NCBI GenBank assembly: GCA_016841825.1
Contig: JAENYK010000015.1
Coordinates: 23,729-87,728 of the forward strand
DNA length: 64,000 nucleotides
Direction of reading: 5' to 3'
DNA from: Halothermothrix sp.
Lineage (GTDB): Bacteria; Bacillota; Halanaerobiia; DY22613
The translations under genes and the position numbers were made by a program. The notes below the pieces were generated by a model that did not search any database, was not told where the DNA came from, and saw only the letters and a program-made list of their open reading frames with translations. Positions 27,373-38,600 of this stretch are shown here, piece after piece (positions within the stretch are counted from its first letter, which is position 1; the number at the start of each line of letters is the position of its first letter).

Positions 27373-30300
27373 TTATTTATATCTTCCCAAAATTTCAATG
27401 TTGCCATTGGCTAATCTCCTACCTTTATCTCCTGTTCGATATAATACTCTATCTGGTACTAATGCAATTTTAACAAATTTTTCTTTTGTCAACTCAGGAT
27501 TATTAATGTATCCTCTAGCAATACATTCACCGCTAATGTAGATTTCACCGGGAACTCCAGGTAAGACAGGCATTTGATATTTATCCAATATAAAGATTTG
27601 TACGTTGTCAATCGGTCTTCCCACGGGGATAGAATCTCCTGTGTCACTGTCAGGTTTGAACATATGAAGCATGCATCCAACGGTAACCTCAGCATGACCA
27701 TACTCATGATAAATTTCTAGATTATAATTAAACTTTATCATTATTTCTCTAGCCAATTCTGCCTTTAGTTCCTCACCACTAATTATAAGTCGTTTAATTT
27801 TAGATTGTATGATGTCTATTTCCAAAATTGACTGCAGATCCACCGGAGTTAACTTGATAGCTTGAACCACATCTTCTTCAAAAATAGTTGGAATCAACTG
27901 TTTAGGATTTTGATGATCATAGATAACTAAAGTGTTACCCGAGATTATTGGCACATACAAAGATGTGACAGTTAGATCAAGCGATACAGAGGTATATAAT
28001 GGAAAGTTAATCTTCTGTCCTTTAACATAAGTCTTTACCGCCCAGTTAAGATAATTTAACAAATTACGGTGTTCAACTGCTACCCCATTAGGATTGTCAG
28101 TTGAACCTGAAACATAAGTTATATATGTTAGGTCAGTTGGTGAATTAAGATTGCCCAACTGCTCTGATGGCTCTTGTTCAATTAAATCCGTTACCCTATC
28201 AATGAAAATAGTCTCTTGACCTAACTCACTAGAATCAGAATAATCGTTCATAAAATACGTTAAATTATATCCTTTGACAGTGTCTTCTGTACTCAAAAGT
28301 ATAACTGTATCACTATCATTCATCATATACTTCATACGCTCTTGAGAAGTATTAGGGTCTATAAGTAGATACGCTGCGCCAGCTTTTAGAACTCCTAGAA
28401 TTGTAATTACTAAATTTATTGACCGTTGGATCATGACCCCGATAATCTGATTGGGTGTAACTCCCCTTTTACGAATAAATCTTGCTAATTTATTAGCCCT
28501 TGCATCCAACTCCTTAAAAGTTATCTTCTCACCCTTAAATATAATTGCTATAGCATTGAAGGTTTTTAAAACCTGTTTTTCAAATAACTGATGAACTGTT
28601 TCAACCTTATGTTCATCATATTTATATAGTAATTGCTGTAACTCTTCTGGTGAGAGCATTGTAATCTCAACAATCTCTTTTTCTACATCCTCTACAATTT
28701 CTTGTAGAATATTCACATAGTGTTTAGCCATTTTTTCTATTGTCTGTTTTTTGAATAGTTGAATGCTATAGTTTATCCACATGTCTATCCCATGCTCTGT
28801 GTCAATACCGGCAAGAGATATGTCACCTTTAGAGATTTTAAAATCAACATCAATTGCCTGCAACTGTAAACTACTATCACAACTATCTATAGATGATGCA
28901 ATTTCAATGGTAAATCCAGTGTTCACCAGTGGATTTCTACCCATTTCCCGTTTTATATTTAACCGCTCAATCAACATATCAAATTGATACATCTGATTGT
29001 CAAAGGCTTGAAGACAATTGTCTTTCAAGTCAGCCAAAAACTCAGTAAACTTTTTCTCTCCTACAGGAGCATTTCTCAGGGCAAGTGTATTGACAAACAT
29101 CCCCACTATATTCTGAAGTTCATTATAAGGTCTTCCGTTAATGACACTACCAACAACAATATCATCTTGACCTGTATACTTTGAAAGTAGTATATAATAG
29201 GTAGCAAGCAGTAACATAAACAAAGTAACTTTTTGTTCATCAGCCAGTTTTCGTATCTTTTCTGATAACACTTGATCAATTTGGAAATATACTGTATCTC
29301 CTTCAAAAGTCATATTAGATGTTCTGGGATAATCAGTAGAGATATCTAAAACTGGAATCTCTCCCGAAAAAATATTTAACCAATAAGTTTCGATCTCTTT
29401 CATCTTCTCTGATTTTAATAAGTGATTCTGCCATGCTGCAAAATCTTTGTACTGAATCTCTAATTCTGGAAGTTCTTCCCCATCATACAGTTTTAAAAAA
29501 TCTTCGAGCAAAATATCTATAGACACCCCATCTGAGATAATATGATGAATATCGATTAAAAACAGATAGTGATCACCCATATCACCTAATCCCACTCTAA
29601 ATAAAGGTGCTTTACTAAGATCAAAAGATCGAATATACTTATTGATGAGTTTTTTAGTATTCATATTCTTAGTGTCAAGATAATCTACTGTAAAATCTAT
29701 ACTATTACAGATCTTTTGTACTGGTTCACCATCATAAACCTCAAAGTAAGTTCTCAATGACTCATGACGGTCCACAAGTCCTTGAATAGCCTGTTCAAAT
29801 TTATCTATATTTAATTCACTTTCTATCCTTAATGCAAAAGGCATATTATAACTAATTCCACTGTTCTCTAATTTGTTCAAGAAGTAGAGTCGTTTTTGAG
29901 CAGAAGACATAGGATAGTATTCCTTGGTATCTATAGGTTGTACAGTAAGGATACTTTCATCTGCTTTTTTGGTAGTCTGAATCTTTTCTTTGATCACCTG
30001 GCTTAACTCATAGATCGTTGATTTAGCAAAAACCTCCATCAACGAAAGCTCAACATTCATCTCTTTGAAGATCTTAGCAGCCATCTGAGTCACTTTTATA
30101 GAATGACCACCTATTGCAAAGAAATTATCGTTCATTCCAATCTCTTTTTTCCCCAAAACTTCTTGCCAGATCTTCAATAATCGTTCTGTAATCTCACTAT
30201 CAGGACAATCAACTGCTAGAGTCTCCACCATAAACGGTAAGGCCTTTTTATCCACTTTACCCGATGAGTTAAGCGGTATTTTATCTAATCTTATAAAAAA

Positions 30301-33300
30301 TGACGGAATCATATATTCAGGAACTCTTGTACGCAAATAATTTACCATCTCTATCTCTAAATTTGGACCATCATAAACTATGTAAGCACACAGTTGTCTT
30401 TCATTTTTTTCGTCCAATCTATCCACTATGACAACATCTTTGATCAACTTATGTTGCCGAAGATGACTTTCAATCTCCTCCGGTTCAATCCTAAAACCCT
30501 GTATTTTGATCTGGTTGTCACTTCGACCCAAAAACTGTAATTTTCCATTGTCTAGCCTCTTTGCAAGATCTCCTGTCTTATACATCACTTCACCAGAAAG
30601 CCACGGATTAGTAAGAAACCGTTCTTCTGTTAGTTTCTCTCTGTTTAAATAACCTCTTGCTACTCCAACCCCAGAAATGTATATTTCCCCAACAACACCC
30701 CTGACAACAGGTTTTAAAGATTTATCTAAAAGATAGATTTGTGTATTGGAAATCGGTACACCAATTGGCACTGTTATTCCCATATCTTCATCAGGGTTAA
30801 ACTTGTGAATCATACAACCAACAATTGTCTCTGTTGGCCCATATTCATTAAAAATTTCCACCTGCCCCGAAAATTGTTGATTAATACCGACAGCTAAACT
30901 TCGTATTAACTCCTCTCCTCCAATAATAAATTTTTTTATTGATGTTTTACTGATATCCATATTTCGAATAATTTGTAAGTGTGCAGGAGTTAATTTGATT
31001 ATCTGCACTTTGGAGTCATTGATTACCTTGGTAATAACCATCTCTTTAGATTCTTTACCATAGATAATAACTTGATTACCGGAAATCAAAGGTACATAGA
31101 TAGAGGTAACAGTCATATCTACAGCAATACTTGAATATAGAGGAAAATTACTCTCATTCTCTTTACTAACATAGGTTTCCTGGGCCCAGATGACATAATT
31201 GAGCAATCCTTTATGTGTTACCATTACTCCTTTAGGATTACCTGTTGAACCTGATGTGTAAATAATATACACTAGATTATTTCTGCTAGTAACTATGGGT
31301 AGATTAGAGATATCTCCTGTGTACAATTTTGAATCTTCCAAATTAACCTTCTCAATATCATTTTCAATCTTATCGGTCAGTTGCTTATTAGTTAAGACTA
31401 AATCAACTCCACTATCTTCTATTATGTATCTGATTCTATCCGTAGGGTGGTCTGGATCTAATGGTAGATAAGCACCGCCAGTTTTTAAAATACCTAATAT
31501 AGCTATAATAGTCTCAAATGAATTAGGAACCATCAAACCAACAATATTTTCCCTGGAAGCACCTCTCTCTCTTAAATATCTCGCCAACTGATTTGCTCTC
31601 ATGTTAAGCTCTTGATAAGTCATCTGTTTTGAAATATAATCTGCTTGATATACCAATGCAACCCGATCCGGAGTCCTTGCTACCTGTTCTTCGAATATTT
31701 GACAGATATTTTTGTCTAAGTCATATTTCTCTCTGGTATTATTAAATTCAATTATATCTATCTGTTTCTCCGAATCACTTAGCATCTCAATCTCTTCTAA
31801 TTTTACTTCAGGGTTTTTTACTACTTCCCATAAGATATTCTGGTAATGCTTTACCAATGCTTCAATAGTTGCTCTAGAGAATAACCTGGTATTATACTCT
31901 AATTCACAACTTATCCTACCATCGCTTATATCTAAAGCAAATCTAAAATCAAATTTGGATATTTTAAAGTCGAAATTATAATTGGTAAATTTCAGATCAT
32001 TAAGCTTCACATCTAGTAAATCAGTGCTCTGAAGTACAAACACTGTATCAAATATCGGATGTCTACTCATATCTCTTTCAATATTTAACTTATCTACTAA
32101 CATCTCTAATTGATAATCTTGAAATTCAAGTGCCTGCAAAAGACTATCTTTGACTTCGATAAGGAATTCAAAAAACATTTTTTCCATAGCTGGTCTATTA
32201 CGTAATGGCAAAGTATTAGCAAAAATCCCTACTACATTATATAGATCTGGATGTGTTCTTCCTGCTATCGGTAAGCCAACTACCATATCTTCTTGGCCCG
32301 AATATTTAGCTAGTAGAATGTAATATACAGATAATAAAAACATAAATTCTGTTGTCTCAGTCTTTACACCTAACTCCTCAATCTTTTTCACCAGATTCAG
32401 ATTAATGTCAAAGCTAATATTATCGCCTTCAAAAGTCATTATAGATGGTCGTGGAAAATCAGTTAATAGATTCAATGAAGGAATCTCATCGGCAAAAACA
32501 TCTAGCCAGAATTCTTCCTGCTCTTTGATCGTATCTGATTCTAATAGTTCATTCTGCCAGGCAACAAAATCTTTGTACTGAATTTCTAACGGAGCTAATT
32601 CATTTCCCTGATAAAATTCAACAAATTCTTTGAAGATAATCTCTGCTGATACCCCATCAGAGATTATATGATGAACATCCATCAAAAATAAATAGCCATT
32701 TTGCATTTTTCCTAAACCTATGCGCGTTAAAGGAGGAACCTTTAGATCAAAGGGTTTAATAAACTCCCTAATCTTATGCTCTATCTTCTGAGAATCTGTC
32801 AATTCAAAATACTCAATCTCCATCTTAAAATCATGATTGATCCTTTGGTACACTTCCCCATCAATTGTTACAAAAGAAGTTTTAAAAGCATCATGTCTGG
32901 CAAACAAACTCATAATAGCATCTTCAAATTTAGATATATCCAAATTACCTTCGATAATCCAAATCCCAGGGGTATTATAGGCTAAGCCAATTCCTTCATA
33001 CTGTTGAAGTACATATATACGTCTTTGAGCTGATGATACTGGGTAATACTCACTAACCTCTGCAGGACGTATTTTGGAGAATTGATCCTCAGTTATACTT
33101 TCAATATAAACAGCGAGTTCCCTAATTGTTGGGTTATTGAAGAGCACCGTTAATAATATCTTTACATTCAACTCTTCAAAGATTTTTGAGACTATTAGAG
33201 TTGCCTTTAACGAATGTCCACCTAATTCAAAAAGATTATCATTGACACCAATCTTATCTCCTCCTAAAACTTCTGACCATATTTTGACTAATTTTTTTTC

Positions 33301-35589
33301 TAAATCATTGGCTGGTGCCACATATTTTGTTGACCAACTTCTGGCATAATGGGTTATCAAAATTTTTTTGTCAATCTTACCATTTGGAGTAAGAGGAAAA
33401 CTTTCTACCTGTACGATTATAGATGGAATCATATAATAAGCAAGCTTATTTGCTAGATAACTTTTAATATCCGAAACTAACACCTGTTCTTCAGCTATAA
33501 AAAATGCTAAGATATATTTACTATCATCGCTGCTGCGATGTACTAACACAATAGCATCTTTTATAGATTTATATTGTAACAAAACATTTTCTATCTCACC
33601 CAATTCAATTCGATAACCACGAACTTTAACTTGATTATCAATTCTTCCATAAAATTCTATAACATCATTAGCAATTTTTCCCAAATCGCCAGTTTTATAT
33701 AGTTTCTGGTTAGCCAGAAAAGGATTAGTCAGAAATCTTTCTTCTGTTAAATCTTGCTTATTCCAGTATCCTTTGGCAATAGAATCACCAGATATGTATA
33801 TCTCACCTATTATTCCTGGAGCTACAGGCTTTAAATTATCGTCTAAAATGTAAATTTGCGTATTATCTATGGGTATTCCTATAGGTACAGTCATCCTTGT
33901 ATCTTTAACTTCGTCAAATTTATAAATCATACAACCTACTGTTGCTTCTGTTGGTCCATATTCATTGAAAATCTCGACATTCTTGTTGAATTTGTTATAT
34001 ATTTCCCTTGCCAGTTCAGTCTTAAGTTCCTCACCTCCAACAATAAACCTTTTAATTCTGCTACCATCAATTTCTATCTCAGTGATTAGTTGTAGATGAG
34101 CAGGGGTTAATTTGATAAGATCAACTTTGTTTTGGGAAATTATTTTGCAAATTTGTAATTCATCATCATTATGACCGTAGATCAATATAGTATTACCAGT
34201 TATCAAGGGTACATAGATTGAAGTTACAGTTAAGTCAAAGGAGATAGAAGTATATAGTGGCATAGTAACCTGTTTAGCTTCTACATACATATTGCTGGCC
34301 CAGGTCAAATAATTTGTCAGACCATTACGGGTCACCATTACACCTTTCGGGGTTCCAGTCGAACCAGATGTATAGATAATATATGCTAAATGTTCTGGCT
34401 TAACCTGATTATCACAGTTTGCACCATCACCTGTATAGATAGAGTCATCATCTAAGTGTATAATTTCTCCACTATAGTGATCTATCTTATATATATCACT
34501 AGTGGATAACAATATTGGACAAGCAATATCTTCCAATATGTACTGTTTGCGTTCAAGGGGGTATTCTGGGTCAATTGGGCAATAAGCAGCACCTATTTTT
34601 AGAACTGCTAAAATGCCCACTATTAACTCTATTGATCTATTTACCAATAATCCAACAATTGAACCAGGACCGATCTGTTTTTTTTCTAAATATTTTGCTA
34701 GCTTATTTGCCGATTTATTTAAATGTTCATAAGTAAGGCGTTTATTCGCAAACGAGACTGCAATGTTATCTGGTACTCTTCTTACCTGCTCCTCAAACAA
34801 CTGACAGATTGATGTTATATAACTTTTCTTAACTACAGTACTATTAAAATCATAAATAATCTTTTCTTTCTCTGCACATAACTCGATCTGAGAAAGTTCT
34901 ATATCTGGATTATTGAGTACAGTTTTGATCACCTTCTTTAAATACTCACCTAATTGATTAATGGTACTTCGAGCATATAGGAGAGAATTATATTCAATCC
35001 TTCCTCTAATTATTCCATCTTGTTTATTGAAAATAATACTAATATTATTCTGTAGACTCTCAAGATCGCTGATATCATTAATATTTTCTAATAAAACCGT
35101 GACATCAAAGAGCGGAGATGGATCGTCTGACAAATGTAAATTCAGTTTTGCAATTAGCTTTGCAAACGAATATTTTTGATGAGAATAAGCCTCAGCAATT
35201 GTTTCTTTAACTCGCAAGAGAAATTGTTTAAAGCTTAAGTTTGGTTCAACAGTATTGCGCAGTGCGAGTATTGAATTTAGCACTTTAAATTTGTCGTTTG
35301 CTTTATGAATAGAAGTTCCAAGAATAATATCTCGATTACCTGTGTATTTATTTAGAGTGATATTCACAACACTCATCACAAAGGTTAATAATAATGAATC
35401 CACATCTTTACACATTTTTATTACTGATGAACTCAATGAACTATCCAAACTTATATCTACAACACTTTTCTCATACATTCTTTTGGCAAATCTCATATAA
35501 TCCCCTGGGAGATTTGTTTTCAATATATCTCCAGAGAATTTTGATAACCAATACTGCTCTTCTTTGTTTAAGATATCATTAATCTGCAT
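27373..35589 (-). CDS. Nonribosomal peptide synthetase 3: C(partial)-A-T-C-A-T-C-A(truncated)
   Basis: About 2738 residues. The ATG at 35589 (MQINDILNKEEQYW) has AGGAGG 8 bases ahead and is preferred over 35613. The N-terminus (about 1-235) is only the C-terminal lobe of a condensation domain and has no HHxxxDG. Then A (code read DLTKIGEVGK, Asn), T (LGGHSL), C (HHIISDG), A (DMTKIGEVGK, Asn-like), T (IGGHSI), C (HHIISDG), and a last A domain. That last A domain has a damaged A3 motif (YVSGSTDNPNG near 28090-28130) and YGHAE for YGPTE. It ends GNIEILGRYK before the A8 motif, right at an IS1380 end, so the last module cannot work as written. No thioesterase. Confidence 0.93.
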   Translation of the reverse strand: MQINDILNKEEQYWLSKFSGDILKTNLPGDYMRFAKRMYEKSVVDISLDSSLSSSVIKMCKDVDSLLLTFVMSVVNITLNKYTGNRDIILGTSIHKANDKFKVLNSILALRNTVEPNLSFKQFLLRVKETIAEAYSHQKYSFAKLIAKLNLHLSDDPSPLFDVTVLLENINDISDLESLQNNISIIFNKQDGIIRGRIEYNSLLYARSTINQLGEYLKKVIKTVLNNPDIELSQIELCAEKEKIIYDFNSTVVKKSYITSICQLFEEQVRRVPDNIAVSFANKRLTYEHLNKSANKLAKYLEKKQIGPGSIVGLLVNRSIELIVGILAVLKIGAAYCPIDPEYPLERKQYILEDIACPILLSTSDIYKIDHYSGEIIHLDDDSIYTGDGANCDNQVKPEHLAYIIYTSGSTGTPKGVMVTRNGLTNYLTWASNMYVEAKQVTMPLYTSISFDLTVTSIYVPLITGNTILIYGHNDDELQICKIISQNKVDLIKLTPAHLQLITEIEIDGSRIKRFIVGGEELKTELAREIYNKFNKNVEIFNEYGPTEATVGCMIYKFDEVKDTRMTVPIGIPIDNTQIYILDDNLKPVAPGIIGEIYISGDSIAKGYWNKQDLTEERFLTNPFLANQKLYKTGDLGKIANDVIEFYGRIDNQVKVRGYRIELGEIENVLLQYKSIKDAIVLVHRSSDDSKYILAFFIAEEQVLVSDIKSYLANKLAYYMIPSIIVQVESFPLTPNGKIDKKILITHYARSWSTKYVAPANDLEKKLVKIWSEVLGGDKIGVNDNLFELGGHSLKATLIVSKIFEELNVKILLTVLFNNPTIRELAVYIESITEDQFSKIRPAEVSEYYPVSSAQRRIYVLQQYEGIGLAYNTPGIWIIEGNLDISKFEDAIMSLFARHDAFKTSFVTIDGEVYQRINHDFKMEIEYFELTDSQKIEHKIREFIKPFDLKVPPLTRIGLGKMQNGYLFLMDVHHIISDGVSAEIIFKEFVEFYQGNELAPLEIQYKDFVAWQNELLESDTIKEQEEFWLDVFADEIPSLNLLTDFPRPSIMTFEGDNISFDINLNLVKKIEELGVKTETTEFMFLLSVYYILLAKYSGQEDMVVGLPIAGRTHPDLYNVVGIFANTLPLRNRPAMEKMFFEFLIEVKDSLLQALEFQDYQLEMLVDKLNIERDMSRHPIFDTVFVLQSTDLLDVKLNDLKFTNYNFDFKISKFDFRFALDISDGRISCELEYNTRLFSRATIEALVKHYQNILWEVVKNPEVKLEEIEMLSDSEKQIDIIEFNNTREKYDLDKNICQIFEEQVARTPDRVALVYQADYISKQMTYQELNMRANQLARYLRERGASRENIVGLMVPNSFETIIAILGILKTGGAYLPLDPDHPTDRIRYIIEDSGVDLVLTNKQLTDKIENDIEKVNLEDSKLYTGDISNLPIVTSRNNLVYIIYTSGSTGNPKGVMVTHKGLLNYVIWAQETYVSKENESNFPLYSSIAVDMTVTSIYVPLISGNQVIIYGKESKEMVITKVINDSKVQIIKLTPAHLQIIRNMDISKTSIKKFIIGGEELIRSLAVGINQQFSGQVEIFNEYGPTETIVGCMIHKFNPDEDMGITVPIGVPISNTQIYLLDKSLKPVVRGVVGEIYISGVGVARGYLNREKLTEERFLTNPWLSGEVMYKTGDLAKRLDNGKLQFLGRSDNQIKIQGFRIEPEEIESHLRQHKLIKDVVIVDRLDEKNERQLCAYIVYDGPNLEIEMVNYLRTRVPEYMIPSFFIRLDKIPLNSSGKVDKKALPFMVETLAVDCPDSEITERLLKIWQEVLGKKEIGMNDNFFAIGGHSIKVTQMAAKIFKEMNVELSLMEVFAKSTIYELSQVIKEKIQTTKKADESILTVQPIDTKEYYPMSSAQKRLYFLNKLENSGISYNMPFALRIESELNIDKFEQAIQGLVDRHESLRTYFEVYDGEPVQKICNSIDFTVDYLDTKNMNTKKLINKYIRSFDLSKAPLFRVGLGDMGDHYLFLIDIHHIISDGVSIDILLEDFLKLYDGEELPELEIQYKDFAAWQNHLLKSEKMKEIETYWLNIFSGEIPVLDISTDYPRTSNMTFEGDTVYFQIDQVLSEKIRKLADEQKVTLFMLLLATYYILLSKYTGQDDIVVGSVINGRPYNELQNIVGMFVNTLALRNAPVGEKKFTEFLADLKDNCLQAFDNQMYQFDMLIERLNIKREMGRNPLVNTGFTIEIASSIDSCDSSLQLQAIDVDFKISKGDISLAGIDTEHGIDMWINYSIQLFKKQTIEKMAKHYVNILQEIVEDVEKEIVEITMLSPEELQQLLYKYDEHKVETVHQLFEKQVLKTFNAIAIIFKGEKITFKELDARANKLARFIRKRGVTPNQIIGVMIQRSINLVITILGVLKAGAAYLLIDPNTSQERMKYMMNDSDTVILLSTEDTVKGYNLTYFMNDYSDSSELGQETIFIDRVTDLIEQEPSEQLGNLNSPTDLTYITYVSGSTDNPNGVAVEHRNLLNYLNWAVKTYVKGQKINFPLYTSVSLDLTVTSLYVPIISGNTLVIYDHQNPKQLIPTIFEEDVVQAIKLTPVDLQSILEIDIIQSKIKRLIISGEELKAELAREIMIKFNYNLEIYHEYGHAEVTVGCMLHMFKPDSDTGDSIPVGRPIDNVQIFILDKYQMPVLPGVPGEIYISGECIARGYINNPELTKEKFVKIALVPDRVLYRTGDKGRRLANGNIEILGRYK

Positions 35590-35617
35590 ATAAACAACCT
35601 CCTTCATCCACACTCAT

Positions 35618-35655
35618 ACCTAGGCTAATCCCTTACATTTGAATGTAGCCCAGGT
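35618..35655. other. Intercistronic hairpin between synthetases 2 and 3
   Basis: Arms ACCTAGGCTA and TAGCCCAGGT (one mismatch) with a nested TTACATT/AATGTAG stem lie in the 76-bp gap just after the stop of synthetase 2. No T-run follows on the minus strand. It may be an RNA-processing or stability structure rather than a terminator. Confidence 0.45.
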
Positions 35656-35665
35656 ATATTTTGTT

Positions 35666-38600
35666 TTAAAAATCAAATTCAGTATCTATACCTGTTAGAT
35701 TAGATTCACTAACGATCATTTCTTGTTCCTCTTCAGTAAAAATCTTTATAGCTTCAATTGGTAATATATCAATCTCTTCATTAACTATTTGTTCAATGAT
35801 ATACTGATATTTATCACGTAAATCCACTATTCGAGATCGTTTGAAGAGACTAGTCCGATACTCTAAAGCACATTTTAGATTGCTATCAGTAGATTCACTA
35901 ATTCCTAAACTAAGATCAAACTTTGCTATCTTATTCGAATCTCTATATGGACTAATATTGCATCCACTCAATTCAGCGATATAATCTTGAGTGTTATCCA
36001 TAAAGAATAAGACATCAAATAATGGGTTTCTACCTACGCTTCTTTGCAGATTTAGTTTTTCTATAAGCACTTCGAATGGATAGTCTTGATTATCATAGGT
36101 TTCCAAAACCATAGTCTTAACAACTTCAAGGAAATTACCAAAATCGTGCTTTTCATCTACTTGAATTCTCATGGCTAGAAGATTAACAAAATGACCTATT
36201 ATCTTCTCTAGACACGAATGATGTCGCCCAGAAATTAATGTACCAACAACTAAATCACTCTGACCAATATATTTCGCTAATAATATGTAATATGTTGCTA
36301 ATAAGATCATGTATAGTGTGACATTTTTGGTTTGGGCAATTTGCTTTAACTTTATGGTAGTCTCTTCACTTATTACAAAGGTTACCTTGTCTCCATTAAA
36401 ATCTAAAACTTCTGGTCGTGTATAGTCTAAAGGAAGATTCAGCACTGGTATATTATTAGAGAACTTTTCTAACCAGTACTCTTCTTGCTTATTAAGATAA
36501 TCCGAATTTTGTAATTTATCTTGCCAGACCGCAAAGTCTTTATATTGGTATTCTAGTGGTGATAAATCCTTTCCATCATATATCTGTAGTAACTCATTTA
36601 CTAAAATACTAACACCTAAACCATCGCAGACTATATGATGAATGTCTATTATTAGTAAACATTTATCTTTTGCAAATTGCACTACACCTATTCGGAACAG
36701 TGGAGGTTGACTTAAGTCGAAGGGTTGAACAAAGTTTTGTGTAATCTCTGGTAAATCACCTTCAACACCTTCCAGATATAAGACATTAAAATCCAACTGG
36801 TGAACAATATTCTGTACTATCTGCCCTTCGTGGACATGAAAATAAGTCCTTAAAGATTCATGTCTTGCGACCATTCGATTAATGGCCTCTTCGAAGCGAT
36901 CTTGGCCGAAATCACCCTGAATTATGCAGAACATAGGTATGTTATAACTGATACTATTTGGATCAATCTGAGTATGCACGAAGACCCTTCGTTGTGCAAA
37001 ACTTACTGGATAACAGCTTTTCTGTTCAACTTTTTCCAGAGAAAGATAGTTGAGATTCTTGTATTTGTTAATTGATACCGCCAATTCTCGAATTGTTGGA
37101 TTTTTAAAAACCTCACTTAGTGGAATATCAACTTTGAATCTCTCTTTGATCCTGGAGATAATTTGCATCGCTTTCAACGAATGTCCACCAATCTCAAAAA
37201 AGTTATCTTCCACACTGATAAGCTGTAATTTGAGGATTTCATTCCAGATTTTGACCAGATCCCTTTCAAGTAAATTCTCTGCTGGAATATATTTTTGCTC
37301 ACGTATTCTCATCTTAGTAGGAGATGAAAGATTTTTTCGATCAACCTTACCGTTAGGCGATAAAGGTAGCTCATCTAGAACGACAAAATATGTTGGTACC
37401 ATATATTCGGGGAGTACTTTTAATAGATAATTTCTAAGTTCTTTGAGAGATGGATGGTTTTTAGCAACGATATATGCACAGAGGAATTTCTCACCAACAT
37501 CATCTGACAAATCGACAACTACTGTTTCGTGGATTTTTGGATACTTTAATAAAGCACTCTCTATCTCTCCTAATTCGATCCTATACCCCCTAATTTTGAC
37601 CAGAAAATCCATTCTACCTAAAAATGCTACATTACCATCCTCACACCATTTTACCATGTCACCTGTTTTATACATTCTTTCACCAGGAACAAATGGGTCT
37701 GGAATAAACTTTTGGGCAGTTAGTTCTTCACGGTTTAAATATCCCCTTGTCACACCAACCCCAGCAATATAAAGTTCTCCAGGAACGTTGACTGGTAACA
37801 GATTCAAATTCGCATCTAAAACATAATAGCGTACATTTGGTAACGGCTTACCGATAGGAACATTGCCTATAGCCAAGAGATTGTCGAAACTTTCTTCATA
37901 GTAACTCGAATCTATGGTGACTTCGGTGATTCCGTAACTATTAATAATCCTCATCTGGTCTCCAAAATGTACTAATAGTTGCGAAAAATCTTTTACACTA
38001 CAACTATCTGAGCCTAGAATTAACAGTTGTAAATTATCCAATGTTAACCCCTGATCTTTTATATATTGCATAAATGGGATAATTACAGTGGGTGTTGCTT
38101 CAAAGATATTGATTTCATGTCTTCTGATTAAGTCATATAAAGAAAAAGGATCTAATCTGATATCCTCTGGACAAATTATCATTTGTCCTCCATTATGCAA
38201 GGTTCGAGCCAGATCTCCAGCAAACACATCAAATGAAAAGCTCGCCATTTGAAGTAATCTCACTGTGAACTTCCGTAACTGATACTCATACTGCCAGGCC
38301 AAACTAATCGCCACAAAGTTATCATGTTGTACCAAGACTCCTTTTGGTTTGCCAGTAGAGCCAGAAGTATAGATAACATAAGCCAAGTCATCTGATCCAT
38401 TGATTACCTCTAAATCAGCAGGATCTTCACAATCATAAACCGCAGCTTTGTCTATATATAAAACTTCTCCTGCAAAATCAAGCTGGGCTGCAAGCTGGGT
38501 CTGCGTAAGCATAATCTTCGTACCACTATTTTCCACCATATACTCCAGCCTATCTTTAGGATATTTGGGATCAAGAGGTAAATACACCCCTCCAGATTTC

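Noticed and set aside
27373..27420. Natural end of synthetase 3
   Set aside because: The frame stops in the middle of an A domain at an IS1380 end, and the homologous domain in synthetase 1 continues to a T domain.
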